Of a DNA stretch of 64,000 bases, positions 1 to 10,638 are shown in pieces (positions within the stretch are counted from its first letter, which is position 1; each line of letters opens with the position of its first letter). The notes under the pieces were generated by a model. The model had not been told where the DNA came from. It saw nothing but the letters and a program-made list of their open reading frames with translations, and ran no database searches. Source of the DNA: Gilliamella sp. wkB171 (GTDB lineage: Bacteria > Pseudomonadota > Gammaproteobacteria > Enterobacterales > Orbaceae); assembly GCF_001693755.1 (NCBI RefSeq), contig NZ_LYST01000043.1:434001-498000 (forward strand). The letters are read 5' to 3'. The position numbers and the translations under genes were made by a program.

Positions 1-759
1 AAAAATTGGATGCGTTGCATAAGCATAAACGCTTTTAGCACCACGCGCTTTTAATGCATCCGCCGCTTTACAAAGTGTACCGGCTGTATCAATCATATCA
101 TCAACTAAAATACAATCTCTATCAGCAACATCACCGATGATATTCATCACTTCCGCTTCATTAGCGCGTTGACGACGCTTATCGATAATTGCCATATCAG
201 TATCATTTAAAAGTTTTGCAATCGCTCGAGCACGTACCACACCACCAATATCAGGCGATACGACAATCGGACGTTCAAACTCGCGTTGTAACATATCTTC
301 TAAAATAACTGGGCTACCAAATACGTTATCTACAGGTACATCAAAAAAACCTTGAATTTGCTCTGCATGAAGATCAACGGTTAATACCCTATCAACACCA
401 ACTGTTGATAAAAAGTCAGCAACAACTTTAGCTGTAATAGGCACTCGCGCTGAACGTACACGACGATCTTGCCTTGCATAACCAAAATAAGGAATAACCG
501 CTGTGATACGACCAGCAGATGCTCGACGCATTGCATCGATCATGACTAATAATTCCATTAAGTTATCATTGGTAGGCGCACAAGTTGATTGAATAATAAA
601 AACATCTTCACCACGGACGTTTTCGTTAATTTGTACATTTACTTCTCCATCGCTAAAACGACTAACAACAATATCACCTAGAGAAGTATAAAGACGATTA
701 GCTATACGTTTTGCCAGCTCTGGTGTAGCATTACCAGCAAAAAGCTTCATATCAGGCAC
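1..759 (-). CDS. prs: Ribose-phosphate pyrophosphokinase, 3' end cut by window edge
   Basis: Makes phosphoribosyl pyrophosphate from ribose 5-phosphate and ATP in the cytoplasm, feeding purine, pyrimidine, NAD, histidine and tryptophan synthesis. The visible 253 residues follow the E. coli enzyme closely: MKLFAGN near the N-terminus, the ATP-loop segment [19 protein letters not shown], the [12 protein letters not shown] block and the PRPP loop [10 protein letters not shown]. The E. coli protein has 315 residues, so about 60 C-terminal residues lie beyond base 1. I chose GTG at 757-759 because it gives the N-terminus [10 protein letters not shown] and has GAGGA a few bases upstream; ATG at 748-750 is the alternative. 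Identity is secure; the gene is only incomplete because of the window edge. Confidence 0.97.
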   Translation of the reverse strand, partial: MPDMKLFAGNATPELAKRIANRLYTSLGDIVVSRFSDGEVNVQINENVRGEDVFIIQSTCAPTNDNLMELLVMIDAMRRASAGRITAVIPYFGYARQDRRVRSARVPITAKVVADFLSTVGVDRVLTVDLHAEQIQGFFDVPVDNVFGSPVILEDMLQREFERPIVVSPDIGGVVRARAIAKLLNDTDMAIIDKRRQRANEAEVMNIIGDVADRDCILVDDMIDTAGTLCKAADALKARGAKSVYAYATHPIF

Positions 760-992
760 GAGAAATCCTCAAGCATGTTATAATGATTACTTATACGTAA
801 TCGGTTAAATCGGGGTGATAATTATATAATCATTTACAGAGTATGCTCAACCACATTATAAAAATTTATTCAAAATTTTTTATATGTATCACAATAATAA
901 ATAGAAAAACATATCAACAATATGTTTTCTTGAAGTGAATCAAAAATCAGTTAAACTACTTTCTTATTATAAACCTTAATGAGTAAACAAAT

Positions 993-1730
993 TTGGCAAA
1001 CAGCGACACAAAAATAGACAACGTGATGAATGAACAATCCATGATAAATAACAGTGAAGATATAAAATCAAAACGAACTATTCGAAGTTTTGTATTACGA
1101 CAAGGTCGTTTAACTAAAGGTCAGCAACAAGCATTAGAGAATTTATGGCCTTCATTTGGTATTGACTATAATCCAAACGTTACTATAGGTTCAAATAACA
1201 AAAGACCCTTCGTATTAGAAATTGGTTTTGGTATGGGGGCATCATTGGTTGAGATGGCCAAAAATGCGCCTTCTAAAGATTTTTTGGGAATTGAAGTGCA
1301 CAAACCTGGAGTGGGTGCTTGTTTAATGGCGATCGAAGAAAACCAATTATCTAACCTAAAAGTCATGTGTCATGATGCCGTTGAAGTCTTGAATAATATG
1401 ATAGCTGATGACTCGCTTGATAAAGTGCAAATTTATTTTCCCGATCCTTGGCATAAAGCTAGACATAATAAACGTAGAATTATTCAACCTGAATTTGTGC
1501 AATTAATACAAAAAAAATTAAAAATTGGTGGTATTTTACATCTCGCTACCGATTGGCAACATTATGCCGAACATATGCTTGAAGTATTAACTCAAGCGGA
1601 AGGTTTTAAGAATTTATCATCAACAGGTGATTATATTCCCAGACCAGAAGATAGGCCAATTACTAAGTTTGAAAAAAGAGGTCAAAATTTAGGGCACGGG
1701 GTTTGGGACTTACAGTTCATGAAAAAATAG
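993..1730 (+). CDS. trmB: tRNA (guanine-N7-)-methyltransferase TrmB
   Basis: SAM-dependent enzyme that methylates G46 of tRNA. Recognised by [14 protein letters not shown], the SAM loop [11 protein letters not shown], the [14 protein letters not shown] signature (about residues 150-163), and the C-terminal [10 protein letters not shown] and LGHGVWDL blocks. The start is uncertain: TTG at 993 gives 245 residues, ATG at 1026 gives 234, and neither has a good ribosome-binding site. The E. coli protein is 239 residues, so length does not decide. It is divergent from prs and is followed by nfsA after 18 bases, so the two may be co-transcribed. In E. coli trmB sits beside mutY, which is not the case here. 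Confidence 0.95.
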   Translation: MANSDTKIDNVMNEQSMINNSEDIKSKRTIRSFVLRQGRLTKGQQQALENLWPSFGIDYNPNVTIGSNNKRPFVLEIGFGMGASLVEMAKNAPSKDFLGIEVHKPGVGACLMAIEENQLSNLKVMCHDAVEVLNNMIADDSLDKVQIYFPDPWHKARHNKRRIIQPEFVQLIQKKLKIGGILHLATDWQHYAEHMLEVLTQAEGFKNLSSTGDYIPRPEDRPITKFEKRGQNLGHGVWDLQFMKK

Positions 1731-1748
1731 TTATATAAAGGAGCCATT

Positions 1749-2474
1749 ATGCAAAACCAAACAATTGATTTAATTTGTCAGCACCGTTCAATTCGTGCTT
1801 ATAAATCCATTCCCTTAACCCAAGCGCAAATCGATACAATTGTTACGGCTGCACAATCGGCTTCAAGCTCTAATTTTTTACAATGCGCAACTATAATTCG
1901 TATTACTGATAGTAACAAACGTGAAAAACTTGCTCACTACACAGGTGATCAGTGCTATGTTAAACAAGCACCCGAATTTTGGGTATTTTGCGCTGATTTT
2001 AATCGACATTTTCAAATTGATCCAACAATACCCCTTGAAAGAGCAGAACAACTTTTAGTTGGCTGCATTGAAACTGCGCTCATGGCACAAAATGCAGTGA
2101 TTGCAGCTGAATCTTTAGGCTTAGGCATAGTTTATATTGGTGGCTTACGTAATAATATTGATAAAGTTACGGAATTATTAGCCATCCCTAAATATGTTTT
2201 GCCTCTTTTTGGGTTATGCATTGGCTATCCAGACCAACACCCTGAAATAAAGCCAAGACTTCCTAAGCCTTTGGTATTTTTCGAAAATCAATATCAACCA
2301 ATAGATAAAACTCTATTGGCACAATACGATACACAAATGAATGATTATTACAACCACCGTAGTACCCATCAAAAAACAGGTGGTTGGAGTGATAAAATTG
2401 CCGAAACGATTATAAATGGGCAACGAAGTTTTATTTTAGATTATCTACATAAGCAAGGTTGGATCACAAAATGA
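1749..2474 (+). CDS. nfsA: Oxygen-insensitive NADPH nitroreductase NfsA
   Basis: FMN-dependent nitro/quinone reductase using NADPH. The 241 residues match E. coli NfsA (240) along the whole length: CQHRSIRAYK near the start, SSNFLQC, EFWVFCADFNRH, AQNAVIAAESLGLG, VYIGGLRNNI, LPLFGLCIGYP and the C-terminal FILDYLHKQGW. The start ATG is preceded by AAGGAG at good spacing. The stop codon overlaps the ATG of the next gene (ATGA), so translation is likely coupled to the acid phosphatase. Confidence 0.95.
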   Translation: MQNQTIDLICQHRSIRAYKSIPLTQAQIDTIVTAAQSASSSNFLQCATIIRITDSNKREKLAHYTGDQCYVKQAPEFWVFCADFNRHFQIDPTIPLERAEQLLVGCIETALMAQNAVIAAESLGLGIVYIGGLRNNIDKVTELLAIPKYVLPLFGLCIGYPDQHPEIKPRLPKPLVFFENQYQPIDKTLLAQYDTQMNDYYNHRSTHQKTGGWSDKIAETIINGQRSFILDYLHKQGWITK

Positions 2475-3622
2475 GTAACTCGCATTACCAATTGGAAAAA
2501 GTTGTTATACTAAGTCGTCATGGTATTCGTACAGCTTTACAAAATACCCTAGAATTTATTGATCAAGCTACTCCTTATCAATGGCCCAAATGGGACCATC
2601 CTTATGGTTATCTAACAACCAGAGGAGGAGCATTAGAAGTCTATTTTGGTCACTACCTGTCACAATGGTTAGAAAAACACAATATCAAAATAACCAATAA
2701 TAGTCATGACTTATTTGTCTATGCCAATAGTTTACAAAGAACCGTTGCGACAGCGCAGTTCATTGTAGCCGGCGCCTATGCAGGTTGTGATATAACTATC
2801 AATCATAAATATCCTATTGAAAGAATGGATCCAATTTTCGACCCAAGTTTAGAAGAAGATTCAGAACAATTTAAGCAAGCCGTTTTACATGATATTGAGC
2901 AAGCAGATAAGGCACAATCAATTTTTAAAAACTTAGCGCCGGCTTATCAAATTTTGTCAGATATACTCAATTACAAACAATCTGAGCTATACAAACAATA
3001 TCAGTGTGAATTAGCCGATATCCCATTAGAACTCTATTTCAAAAAGAATGAAGAGCCAGCATTATTGGGAGCCTTAGCCGTTGGCATTAGTGTCGTTGAT
3101 TCTTTTTTATTGCAATATTATTCAGCGTTTCCTAAAAATCAAATTGCATGGGGTAAAATTGATAGCTTAGAGCAGTGGCAACAAATTGTGCAGATTCGTA
3201 ATCAGTACATTAACTTAATTTGCCACACCAAAACACTCGCTACACGCGCAGCAGCCAAATTGATCAATATGATTGATGATCTAATGCAGCAACAATATAC
3301 GGTCAATTTATTAGTCGGTCATGATAGTACAATCGCATCACTATTAGGCGCTTTAGATTTTGAAGAGTATCAACTACCTCATCAATATGAAACCACTCCT
3401 ATTGGTGGTAAAGTAATTTTTCAACGCTTCAAACACTCGCTAACAGGCAAGCATTATTTTAAAGCTGAATATGTTTATCAAAGTTTTGAACAACTTTATA
3501 CAGGGCAAGCGATCGATATCAATAATCCACCTGAACATTTTCAACTAAAACTTAAAAATGCATCGCTCAACTCTGATGGTTTTTATGATTGGAGCGATTT
3601 TGAAAAACGTATTCATGTTTAA
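2471..3622 (+). CDS. agp: Histidine acid phosphatase, Agp (glucose-1-phosphatase) type, without signal peptide
   Basis: Histidine-type phosphatase. The nucleophile motif RHGIRT is at about residues 16-21 and the proton-donor motif GHDSTIASLLGALDF lies near residue 285. Other blocks follow E. coli Agp: LTTRGGALEVYFGHYL, YANSLQRTVATAQF, PIGGKVIFQR and EYVYQSFEQL. Agp normally hydrolyses glucose 1-phosphate in the periplasm after export. Here the ATG at 2471 (ATGA overlap with nfsA) gives MSNSHYQLEKVVILSRHG, with the catalytic motif right at the N-terminus and no hydrophobic leader. The upstream TTG at 2459 adds only MDHK. The protein therefore appears cytoplasmic, unlike its E. coli relative. 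Whether it prefers sugar phosphates or phytate cannot be read from sequence. Confidence 0.88.
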   Translation: MSNSHYQLEKVVILSRHGIRTALQNTLEFIDQATPYQWPKWDHPYGYLTTRGGALEVYFGHYLSQWLEKHNIKITNNSHDLFVYANSLQRTVATAQFIVAGAYAGCDITINHKYPIERMDPIFDPSLEEDSEQFKQAVLHDIEQADKAQSIFKNLAPAYQILSDILNYKQSELYKQYQCELADIPLELYFKKNEEPALLGALAVGISVVDSFLLQYYSAFPKNQIAWGKIDSLEQWQQIVQIRNQYINLICHTKTLATRAAAKLINMIDDLMQQQYTVNLLVGHDSTIASLLGALDFEEYQLPHQYETTPIGGKVIFQRFKHSLTGKHYFKAEYVYQSFEQLYTGQAIDINNPPEHFQLKLKNASLNSDGFYDWSDFEKRIHV

Positions 3623-3651
3623 TGCTAAAGTATAAATAACCTTAGTGCCTA

Positions 3652-3680
3652 TTCCGCCAAAAATTGGCGGAACGGGTTTT
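3652..3680 (+). terminator. Rho-independent terminator after the agp-like gene
   Basis: Perfect 9-bp stem TTCCGCCAA / TTGGCGGAA with a 3-base AAA loop at 3652-3672, followed by CGGG and TTTT. It lies 30 bases after the stop codon. Confidence 0.85.
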
Positions 3681-3983
3681 ATCTAGCTATCGTTAACTTT
3701 AGCATTGATAGTTATATTAATTGTTCTATTGATAAACTTTATAAAATCACACAGTAAAATACATACACAAACATAACTAATTAAAAATTACATATTATAT
3801 TAGCTAACTCAACAGATTATTTATAATTTCCATCAAAAATTTTTTATCAATTGTCTAAAATGACATACCTAAAAACTAATAATAAATAATCTATTTTTGA
3901 TTTAGTTATGGTTCATATTTTTTAAAATCACTCAATTTTTGACTTGATAAAGATCTTTATCTTAATTAACCTGTTTTAAAAAA

Positions 3984-3999
3984 TGTAACCGATATCATA
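3984..3999 (+). promoter_or_regulatory. GalR/LacI-family operator-like site 1
   Basis: TGTAACCGATATCATA resembles the E. coli GalR/GalS operator (half-site GTGTAAnCGnT). It shares TGTAAnCGAT with the two sites at 4167 and 4265. The right half is weaker than the left. Confidence 0.5.
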
Positions 4000-4166
4000 A
4001 AAGCACAATTTTAATTCATAACTAATTTTATCCTAGTTGAAAAAATTCAGTTTAATGAAAATAGCCACTATTTTTCTATAAATAACAGCATGTATAAACT
4101 CAGATTTAGCATTAATACAACATTCAAAAAAACTTAATGATGTAATGTAACTAATTTATAAAATAA

Positions 4167-4182
4167 TGTAATCGATTTCATA
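4167..4182 (+). promoter_or_regulatory. GalR/LacI-family operator-like site 2
   Basis: TGTAATCGATTTCATA, the same pattern as site 1 (183 bases upstream) and site 3 (98 bases downstream). The roughly 100-bp spacing recalls the two gal operators of E. coli, which are joined by a GalR loop; looping here is inference. Confidence 0.55.
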
Positions 4183-4185
4183 AAA

Positions 4186-4201
4186 TGTTATCTAGATCAC
4201 T
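4186..4201 (+). promoter_or_regulatory. CRP-like site upstream of lacY
   Basis: TGTTATCTAGATCACT matches TGTGA-N6-TCACA at 8 of 10 conserved positions. It overlaps the space between operator-like sites 2 and 3, as expected for a catabolite-controlled gal operon. Confidence 0.4.
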
Positions 4202-4264
4202 TTTTTGGAAAAAATAAGATGATATTATCCTTAAAAACAGATAGCTTTTTGTACTTACTTTTAA

Positions 4265-4280
4265 TGTAAACGATATGCAA
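4265..4280 (+). promoter_or_regulatory. GalR/LacI-family operator-like site 3
   Basis: TGTAAACGATATGCAA. The left half is closest of the three to the E. coli gal operator half-site. It lies 40 bases before the lacY start, a position suited to repression. Confidence 0.55.
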
Positions 4281-4319
4281 ATTACGTAATCATTGAAAGA
4301 TTAGCAAAGGAAGTTGATT

Positions 4320-5627
4320 ATGAATCAAAAAATAACCTCATCGCTTTACAATAAAAATTACTGGGTATTTACGCTTTACTTTTTCCTTTATTTTTTCATT
4401 ATGGGGGCCTATTCGCCATTTTTTCCTGTATGGTTAAAAATGAATGGGTTAGATCAAGCCGAAACAGGATATGTGTTTTCGTTTATTTCATTATTTGCGC
4501 TTCTTTTTCAGCCTTTTTTTGGATTAATCTCGGATAAACTAGGATTAAAAAAACATCTACTGTGGATTATCACATTATTATTAGTTCTATTTGGCCCCTT
4601 TTTTATTTTTGTATTAGGACCGCTACTCCAATTTAATGTTACTTTAGGTGCTATAGTTGGGGGACTTTATCTGAGTGTGGCATTCAATTGTGGCTCACCA
4701 TCAATAGAAGCATTGGTTGAAAAAATCAGTCGACGAAGTGGATTTGAATTTGGTCGATGCCGTATGTTTGGTTGTTTTGGTTGGGCAATTTGTGCTTCAT
4801 TTGTTGGTATTATGATTTCAAAAGATATCAATGCGGTTTACTGGTTATGTTCAGGTTTTGCAATTATATTATTGTTTTTAGTTAAAATAGCCGATCCAGC
4901 CAAAACAACAACTACCGAAGTTGTTGAACAAATGGGACTTAATAAACCCGAACCGTTCAATTTAAAACTTGCCTTTAACTTACTTAGCATGAGTAAAACA
5001 TGGTATTTTATGCTCTATATTATCGGTGTTGCCTGTACTTATGATGTATTTGATCAGCAATTTGCTAACTTTTTCACTTCATTTTTTAAAAGCGAACAAG
5101 TGGGTCGTGAAGCGTTTGGTTATGTCACAACGCTTGGTGAATTTTTAAATGCAACTGTCATGTTTTTTGCACCAATTATTGTCATGAAGATCGGTAGTAA
5201 AAATACTTTATTAATTGCTGGGGCTATTATGTCGATTCGTATAACCGGTTCGGCATTTGCAACTAACGCAATTGAAGTTGTTATTTTAAAAACATTACAT
5301 ATGTTCGAAGCGCCGTTATTATTGGTTGGGGCATTTAAATATATTACTAAACACTTTCCTATTCGATTATCAGCAACCGTTTATTTAATTGCATTTTGTT
5401 TTGCAAAACAACTCTCTATTATGTTTATGTCCACCTTTGCAGGTCTAATGTATGTTAAAATTGGCTACGAAGGCACCTATTTAGTCCTTGGCGCGATCGC
5501 ATTAAGTTTTACACTGATTTCGTCATTCACTTTATCTGGACGCGGTCCTTGGGATATCTTTAAAAACCTAAACGGTGAACAAAATAAAGATCAACAAGAA
5601 CTCAATAAAAATATAACTTTAGATTAA
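4320..5627 (+). CDS. lacY: Lactose/galactoside:H+ symporter LacY
   Basis: Twelve-helix major facilitator of the oligosaccharide:H+ symporter family in the inner membrane. It matches E. coli LacY in long blocks: [69 protein letters not shown] and [18 protein letters not shown]. Equivalents of the LacY sugar and proton residues are all visible: the Glu and Arg of helices IV-V (VEKISRRS and GRCRMFGC), Glu in TTLGEFLNA, Arg in MSIRITG, and Lys-His-Glu in [11 protein letters not shown] at 4320 is preferred, with AAAGGAAG eight bases upstream, over TTG at 4314. It is the first gene of the gal operon, 9 bases before galE. No beta-galactosidase gene is present in this window, so the true sugar may be another galactoside. 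Confidence 0.93.
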   Translation: MNQKITSSLYNKNYWVFTLYFFLYFFIMGAYSPFFPVWLKMNGLDQAETGYVFSFISLFALLFQPFFGLISDKLGLKKHLLWIITLLLVLFGPFFIFVLGPLLQFNVTLGAIVGGLYLSVAFNCGSPSIEALVEKISRRSGFEFGRCRMFGCFGWAICASFVGIMISKDINAVYWLCSGFAIILLFLVKIADPAKTTTTEVVEQMGLNKPEPFNLKLAFNLLSMSKTWYFMLYIIGVACTYDVFDQQFANFFTSFFKSEQVGREAFGYVTTLGEFLNATVMFFAPIIVMKIGSKNTLLIAGAIMSIRITGSAFATNAIEVVILKTLHMFEAPLLLVGAFKYITKHFPIRLSATVYLIAFCFAKQLSIMFMSTFAGLMYVKIGYEGTYLVLGAIALSFTLISSFTLSGRGPWDIFKNLNGEQNKDQQELNKNITLD

Positions 5628-5636
5628 GGTTTTAAC

Positions 5637-6653
5637 ATGAAAATATTAGTAACAGGTGGTTGCGGGTATATTGGAAGTCATACATGTGTACAATTAATTC
5701 AATCAGGTTACACACCGATTGTCATTGATAACTTATTCAACAGCAAAGCTTCAGTGTTAGAAAGAATTAAACAAATTACCGGGCATGGTGTTAGTTTTTA
5801 TCACGGTGACATTTGTGACCAACAATTGTTAGAAAAAATATTTGCTGAGCATGATATCCAAGCTGTTATCCATTTTGCTGGACTAAAAGCTGTGGGGGAA
5901 TCAGTATACAAACCGCTTGAATATTATGAAAACAATGTCTATGGCAGTATTGTGTTAATGAAAGCAATGCGAGCTGCAGGTGTAAAACAGTTAATATTTA
6001 GCTCATCTGCAACCGTATATGGCGAACTCGCACCAGTTCCCTATGTTGAAACATTACCACAAGGTTTACCAAGTAGCCCGTATGGAAAAAGTAAATTAAT
6101 GGTTGAACAATGTATGATGGATTTAGCTGTTGCGGAACCAGACTGGTCATTAACTTTATTACGTTACTTTAATCCTGTTGGTGCACATCCAAGCGGATTA
6201 ATGGGTGAAGATCCACTCGGTATCCCCAATAACCTAATGCCTTATATTACTCAAGTTGCAGTAGGAAAACGTGAGTCACTTGCTGTTTTTGGTAATGACT
6301 ACCCGACAAAAGATGGCACTTGTGTTCGTGACTTTATTCACGTGGTCGATTTAGCTGATGGACATATCGCTGCACTTAAAGCTGACCAGAATAAAGCTGG
6401 CGTACATATTTATAATTTAGGTTCAGGTATTGGCTATAGTGTATTAGAAGTTATTAAAGCTTTTGAAAAAGCCTCTGGCAAACCACTTAATTGGCACTTT
6501 GCTCCTAAACGTGCTGGCGATTTACCCGCATTTTGGGCTGATGCAAAAAAAGCAGAACAAATTCTAGGTTGGAAAACCAAATTAACACTTGATGATATGG
6601 TAAAAGATTCGTGGAATTGGCAATCACATAATCCACAAGGCTATCCCGATTAA
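5637..6653 (+). CDS. galE: UDP-glucose 4-epimerase GalE
   Basis: NAD-dependent short-chain dehydrogenase fold that interconverts UDP-galactose and UDP-glucose in the Leloir pathway. The 338 residues carry the Rossmann motif [10 protein letters not shown] at residues 7-16, the catalytic Ser region FSSSATVYG, and the YxxxK pair in [20 protein letters not shown] and [14 protein letters not shown] are also typical of GalE. The length equals the E. coli enzyme. It follows lacY by 9 bases and precedes galT by 44 bases, so it belongs to the operon. Confidence 0.96.
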   Translation: MKILVTGGCGYIGSHTCVQLIQSGYTPIVIDNLFNSKASVLERIKQITGHGVSFYHGDICDQQLLEKIFAEHDIQAVIHFAGLKAVGESVYKPLEYYENNVYGSIVLMKAMRAAGVKQLIFSSSATVYGELAPVPYVETLPQGLPSSPYGKSKLMVEQCMMDLAVAEPDWSLTLLRYFNPVGAHPSGLMGEDPLGIPNNLMPYITQVAVGKRESLAVFGNDYPTKDGTCVRDFIHVVDLADGHIAALKADQNKAGVHIYNLGSGIGYSVLEVIKAFEKASGKPLNWHFAPKRAGDLPAFWADAKKAEQILGWKTKLTLDDMVKDSWNWQSHNPQGYPD

Positions 6654-6697
6654 ACCCTAGAGTATCAATCATAAAAAGAAAGATAAAAGAGGCGAAA

Positions 6698-7747
6698 ATG
6701 GCTATTTTTAATCCTGTCGATCACCCTCATCGTCGTTATAACCCATTGACTAATCAATGGGTGCTTGTCTCGCCACATCGAGCCAAACGACCTTGGCAAG
6801 GTCAACAAGAAACGATAAATCAAGAACAAAAACCCTATTACGATCCAAACTGCTTTTTATGCCCTGGAAATAAACGAGTAACGGGTGATATTAATCCTAA
6901 CTATACTGGAACCTATGTTTTTACTAATGATTTTGCCGCATTAATGGTAGATACGCCAGAATCGCCGCAAAGCCAAGATCCGTTATTCCAGATTCAAAGT
7001 GCTAAAGGTACTAGCCGCGTTATCTGTTTTTCACCCGATCACAGTAAAACCCTACCCGAACTCAATTTAACTGCTATTGAAGGCGTAATTAAAACTTGGA
7101 TAAGTCAATTACAAGAACTGAGCCAAGATTATCCTTGGGTACAGATATTTGAAAACAAAGGTGCGGCAATGGGTTGCTCTAATCCACATCCACATGGGCA
7201 AATTTGGGCCAATAGTTTTATTCCAAATGAAGTTGCGTGTGAAGATCTCAATATGCGTCATTATTTTGAAAAATATCACCGAAATTTATTAGTCGATTAT
7301 GTGCAAAAAGAGTTAACTTTGCGTGAACGAATTGTGGTAGAAACAGAACATTGGCTTGCCGTTGTCCCTTTTTGGGCCGTGTGGCCATTTGAAACACTAT
7401 TATTACCCAAAACACATATTGCGCAATTAACACAGTTAAATAATGACCAGCGAATAGATTTAGCTATTGCGCTTAAAAAACTAACAAGCCGCTACGATAA
7501 TTTATTTCATTGTTCTTTCCCTTATTCAATGGGTTGGCACGGCGCACCATTTGAAGGTGATAACAATGATTATTGGCAACTACATGCGCATTTTTATCCA
7601 CCTTTGTTGCGTTCAGCTACGGTAAAAAAATTCATGGTTGGTTACGAAATGTTCGCCGAAGTGCAACGAGATTTAACCCCCGAACAAGCTGCCGAAAAAC
7701 TTCGCAACGTGAGTGATGTGCATTATAAAGAGCAAAAGGATAAGTAA
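6698..7747 (+). CDS. galT: Galactose-1-phosphate uridylyltransferase GalT
   Basis: Transfers UMP from UDP-glucose to galactose 1-phosphate. The active-site histidine motif [13 protein letters not shown] is intact, as are the metal-binding pair in CFLCPGN (about residues 52-55) and the C-terminal [11 protein letters not shown] block. The N-terminal [20 protein letters not shown] is typical of the bacterial type 1 enzyme. At 349 residues it has the usual length. An AGAGG ribosome-binding site precedes the ATG. The stop codon directly abuts the galK ATG. Confidence 0.96.
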   Translation: MAIFNPVDHPHRRYNPLTNQWVLVSPHRAKRPWQGQQETINQEQKPYYDPNCFLCPGNKRVTGDINPNYTGTYVFTNDFAALMVDTPESPQSQDPLFQIQSAKGTSRVICFSPDHSKTLPELNLTAIEGVIKTWISQLQELSQDYPWVQIFENKGAAMGCSNPHPHGQIWANSFIPNEVACEDLNMRHYFEKYHRNLLVDYVQKELTLRERIVVETEHWLAVVPFWAVWPFETLLLPKTHIAQLTQLNNDQRIDLAIALKKLTSRYDNLFHCSFPYSMGWHGAPFEGDNNDYWQLHAHFYPPLLRSATVKKFMVGYEMFAEVQRDLTPEQAAEKLRNVSDVHYKEQKDK

Positions 7748-8905
7748 ATGAAAGCATTAATTGATAGCACGACACAAGTATTTGAAAGCCAATTCGGTTA
7801 CAAACCCGATACCTTTATACAAGCGCCAGGGCGCGTGAACTTAATTGGTGAACACACCGATTACAACGATGGTTTTGTTTTACCCTGCGCAATTAATTAT
7901 CAAACAGTGATAAGTTGTCACAAACGTTCAGATAATATTATACGTGTTATTGCTGTCGATTATGATAATCAACAAGACCAATTTTCTCTTGATTCGTCTA
8001 TTGAAAAACATCCTGATTACCAATGGGCTAACTATGTGCGTGGTGTGATAAAACATCTTAAAAACTATACAAATGCTATCCACGGTGTTGATTTTGTCAT
8101 TAGTGGTAATGTCCCCCAAGGTGCAGGTTTAAGCTCGTCAGCATCGCTTGAAGTTGCCGTCGGTAAAATGTTGCAAGTACTTTATCAGTTACCTTTTGAT
8201 GGCACAAAATTAGCCTTAATTGGTCAAGAAGCCGAAAACCAATTTGTCGGTTGTAATTGTGGCATTATGGATCAATTAATTTCAGCACTAGGACAAGCTC
8301 AGCATGCATTATTAATTGATTGTCGTTCACTGACAACCAAAGCGGTCAAAATGCCCAAGGATTTTGCTGTTGTCATTATCAATTCTAATATTAAACGAGG
8401 ATTAGTTGATAGTGAATATAATACTCGTCGTAAACAATGCGAAGCGGCTGCAAAAGCACTAGGTGTAAAGGCATTACGTGATGCATCGTTAGCTGATCTT
8501 GAAAAAATCAAAACCACCTTAGATCCTACAGTATTTAAACGTGCACGCCATGTCATTACCGAAAATGAACGTACACTCCAAGCGGCAAAGGCACTTGAAG
8601 CTAAAGATTATAAATTATTATCTACATTAATGGCAGCCAGTCATCGTTCAATGCGTGATGATTTTGAAATTACTGTTGCTGCTATCGACTATCTTGTCGA
8701 AATTATTCATGATGTAATTGGTGAACAAGGTGGCGTTCGCATGACTGGAGGAGGCTTTGGCGGCTGCGTAGTTGCACTAGTGGCAAAAGATAAAGTAAAC
8801 AGTGTTAAAACAATCGTTAATGACAATTATTTTAAAAAGTTTGGTATTAAAGAAACAATTTATGTTTGTGAACCTAGCGAAGGAGCCCATGTTTTATGCC
8901 AATAA
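7748..8905 (+). CDS. galK: Galactokinase GalK
   Basis: GHMP kinase that phosphorylates galactose with ATP. It shows the galactokinase signature [15 protein letters not shown] (about residues 28-42), the GHMP ATP loop [13 protein letters not shown] (about 124-136), the catalytic Asp region CGIMDQLIS, and the C-terminal [17 protein letters not shown]. At 385 residues it is close to E. coli GalK. It begins immediately after the galT stop and overlaps galM by 10 bases, which suggests tight translational coupling. Confidence 0.96.
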   Translation: MKALIDSTTQVFESQFGYKPDTFIQAPGRVNLIGEHTDYNDGFVLPCAINYQTVISCHKRSDNIIRVIAVDYDNQQDQFSLDSSIEKHPDYQWANYVRGVIKHLKNYTNAIHGVDFVISGNVPQGAGLSSSASLEVAVGKMLQVLYQLPFDGTKLALIGQEAENQFVGCNCGIMDQLISALGQAQHALLIDCRSLTTKAVKMPKDFAVVIINSNIKRGLVDSEYNTRRKQCEAAAKALGVKALRDASLADLEKIKTTLDPTVFKRARHVITENERTLQAAKALEAKDYKLLSTLMAASHRSMRDDFEITVAAIDYLVEIIHDVIGEQGGVRMTGGGFGGCVVALVAKDKVNSVKTIVNDNYFKKFGIKETIYVCEPSEGAHVLCQ

Positions 8906-9894
8906 AACAGATTATTACATTAACTAATTTGCAAGGAATGACCATTAAGGTCTCTAATTGGGGGGCAACTTGGTTATCATGCTTAATACCCATTGCAAGC
9001 AAGCATCGCGAAATACTGCTGGGTTGTCAATCATTAAACCAATATCAACACCAAGATGCTTATCTGGGTGCGACTATTGGACGTTATGCAAATCGTATTG
9101 CTAATGCAACTATCGATATCAATGGCCAACACTATTTGCTCACCGCCAACCAAGGGGTAAACCTACTCCATGGTGGGCAATGCGGATTTGATAAGAAAAT
9201 TTGGAATATTGAATATCAATCAGCTCAGAAAGTGACATTTAATTTAATATCGTCTGATGGCGATCAAGGCTTTCCCGGTGAGCTGAAGGTAATTGTGACT
9301 TATTATTTAACTAATGAAAATGAAGTCATTATCGATTTTCAGGCAACAACTAACAAAACTACACCAGTAAACTTAACTAATCATGCTTATTTTAATCTTG
9401 ATGGTGAGTTGAGTAATAGTGTCCTTGCACATACATTAAAAGTTAATGCGAATTTCTATTTACCGGTTAATCGCGCAGGGATTCCTTATCATAACTTAGC
9501 TGATGTTGGTCAATATGACATGGATTTACGGCAAGCAAAACAATTGTCTGATAGACTGCTCGAGAGTCCCGAACGGCAAATGACTGGCGGCTATGATCAT
9601 GCTTATTTATTAGATAAGACCAAAGCTATTGCCGCACAATTAATATCATCCGATAAAAAAGTTTTAATGAATATCAAAACCACTAAACCTGCATTACAAG
9701 TCTATACTGGCAATTTTCTACAAAATACGCCTAATCGTCATAATGATGTATATAGCAACTTTGCGGGTATTGCATTAGAAGCGCAATTTTTACCTGATAG
9801 CCCGCATCATCCTAAATGGCCACAACCAAGTTGTTATTTGCAACCCAATGAAGTGTATCATCACCATACAACCTATCAATTTATCACCACGTAA
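8896..9894 (+). CDS. galM: Aldose 1-epimerase (galactose mutarotase) GalM
   Basis: Interconverts beta- and alpha-galactose so that GalK receives the alpha form. Motifs include [25 protein letters not shown], the catalytic His region [10 protein letters not shown], and the catalytic Glu region [15 protein letters not shown]. The length of 332 residues fits the family. The ATG lies inside the last codons of galK. It closes the lacY-galETKM operon. Confidence 0.93.
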   Translation: MPIKQIITLTNLQGMTIKVSNWGATWLSCLIPIASKHREILLGCQSLNQYQHQDAYLGATIGRYANRIANATIDINGQHYLLTANQGVNLLHGGQCGFDKKIWNIEYQSAQKVTFNLISSDGDQGFPGELKVIVTYYLTNENEVIIDFQATTNKTTPVNLTNHAYFNLDGELSNSVLAHTLKVNANFYLPVNRAGIPYHNLADVGQYDMDLRQAKQLSDRLLESPERQMTGGYDHAYLLDKTKAIAAQLISSDKKVLMNIKTTKPALQVYTGNFLQNTPNRHNDVYSNFAGIALEAQFLPDSPHHPKWPQPSCYLQPNEVYHHHTTYQFITT

Positions 9895-10134
9895 AAACGA
9901 CTTATTTGATTAAAGCACATTACGGCAATACTTAATTTTTACCCATAATTAATCAATTAAGGAAAAAGCAACTTTACTCTTTTCACCAATTTTGGTATAC
10001 CATTAAATATAGAAAAACTAAGGTGCGCCATATACACCAAAATAAAACCAATATGTTTTTACCAGCTTAAACTAACAATCTGGCATAAAATTAGGTATGA
10101 TATTTTTTAATATGTCCTAATGGATAACCTGAAC

Positions 10135-10623
10135 ATGAAAAGTAAAACCTTAACCGCTATTTTTCCTGGTACTTTTGACCCGATCACCAATGGTCATATT
10201 GATCTTATTACCCGAGCGTCGCAATTATTTCCACGTTTAATTATTGCTGTTGCACAAAATCCTAGTAAAAAAACGCTTTTTGCATTAGATGAACGCGTCA
10301 ATTTAGCGTCTAGCGCCATTGAGCATTTACTCAATGTTGAAGTCATTGGCTTTGATAATTTAATGGCAGATTTTGCCCAAAAACATAATGCGACCGTGGT
10401 TGTCCGTGGCGTAAGAACCACGCATGACTTTGAATACGAAAGGCAACTGGCCGAAATGAACCGCGCACTAAAACCTGATTTAGACACGATATTTTTAATG
10501 CCATCTATAGCAATGGGATTTATTTCATCAACAATTGTAAAAGATGTTGCTTTTCATGGTGGCGATATTTCAAACTTAGTCCCTTTACACGTTAAAACGG
10601 AACTTTTAAAGCGATTGACATAA
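10135..10623 (+). CDS. coaD: Phosphopantetheine adenylyltransferase CoaD
   Basis: Nucleotidyltransferase that makes dephospho-CoA from phosphopantetheine and ATP. The PGTFDPITNGH motif (with T/HxGH) is at the N-terminus, VVRGVR near residue 91, and the GFISSTIVK block (ISSTxVR type) near residue 130. Two starts are possible: ATG at 10120 adds MDNLN, but ATG at 10135 gives MKSKTLTAIFPGTFD, closer to the family's usual N-terminus, with GGA ten bases upstream. It precedes rlmD by 15 bases, so both are probably co-transcribed. Confidence 0.94.
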   Translation: MKSKTLTAIFPGTFDPITNGHIDLITRASQLFPRLIIAVAQNPSKKTLFALDERVNLASSAIEHLLNVEVIGFDNLMADFAQKHNATVVVRGVRTTHDFEYERQLAEMNRALKPDLDTIFLMPSIAMGFISSTIVKDVAFHGGDISNLVPLHVKTELLKRLT

Positions 10624-10638
10624 TTTAAGTAAGTTAAT

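Larger units (their letters stand above)
3681..4319 (+). promoter_or_regulatory. Long AT-rich control region of the lacY-gal operon
   Basis: About 640 bases without a coding frame I would accept. It contains a 16-bp perfect palindrome GATAAAGATCTTTATC (3946-3961), three related operator-like sequences (3984, 4167 and 4265) and one CRP-like site (4186), listed separately. The last operator-like site ends 39 bases before the lacY start. I could not place the promoter hexamers with confidence because the region is so AT-rich. Confidence 0.6.
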
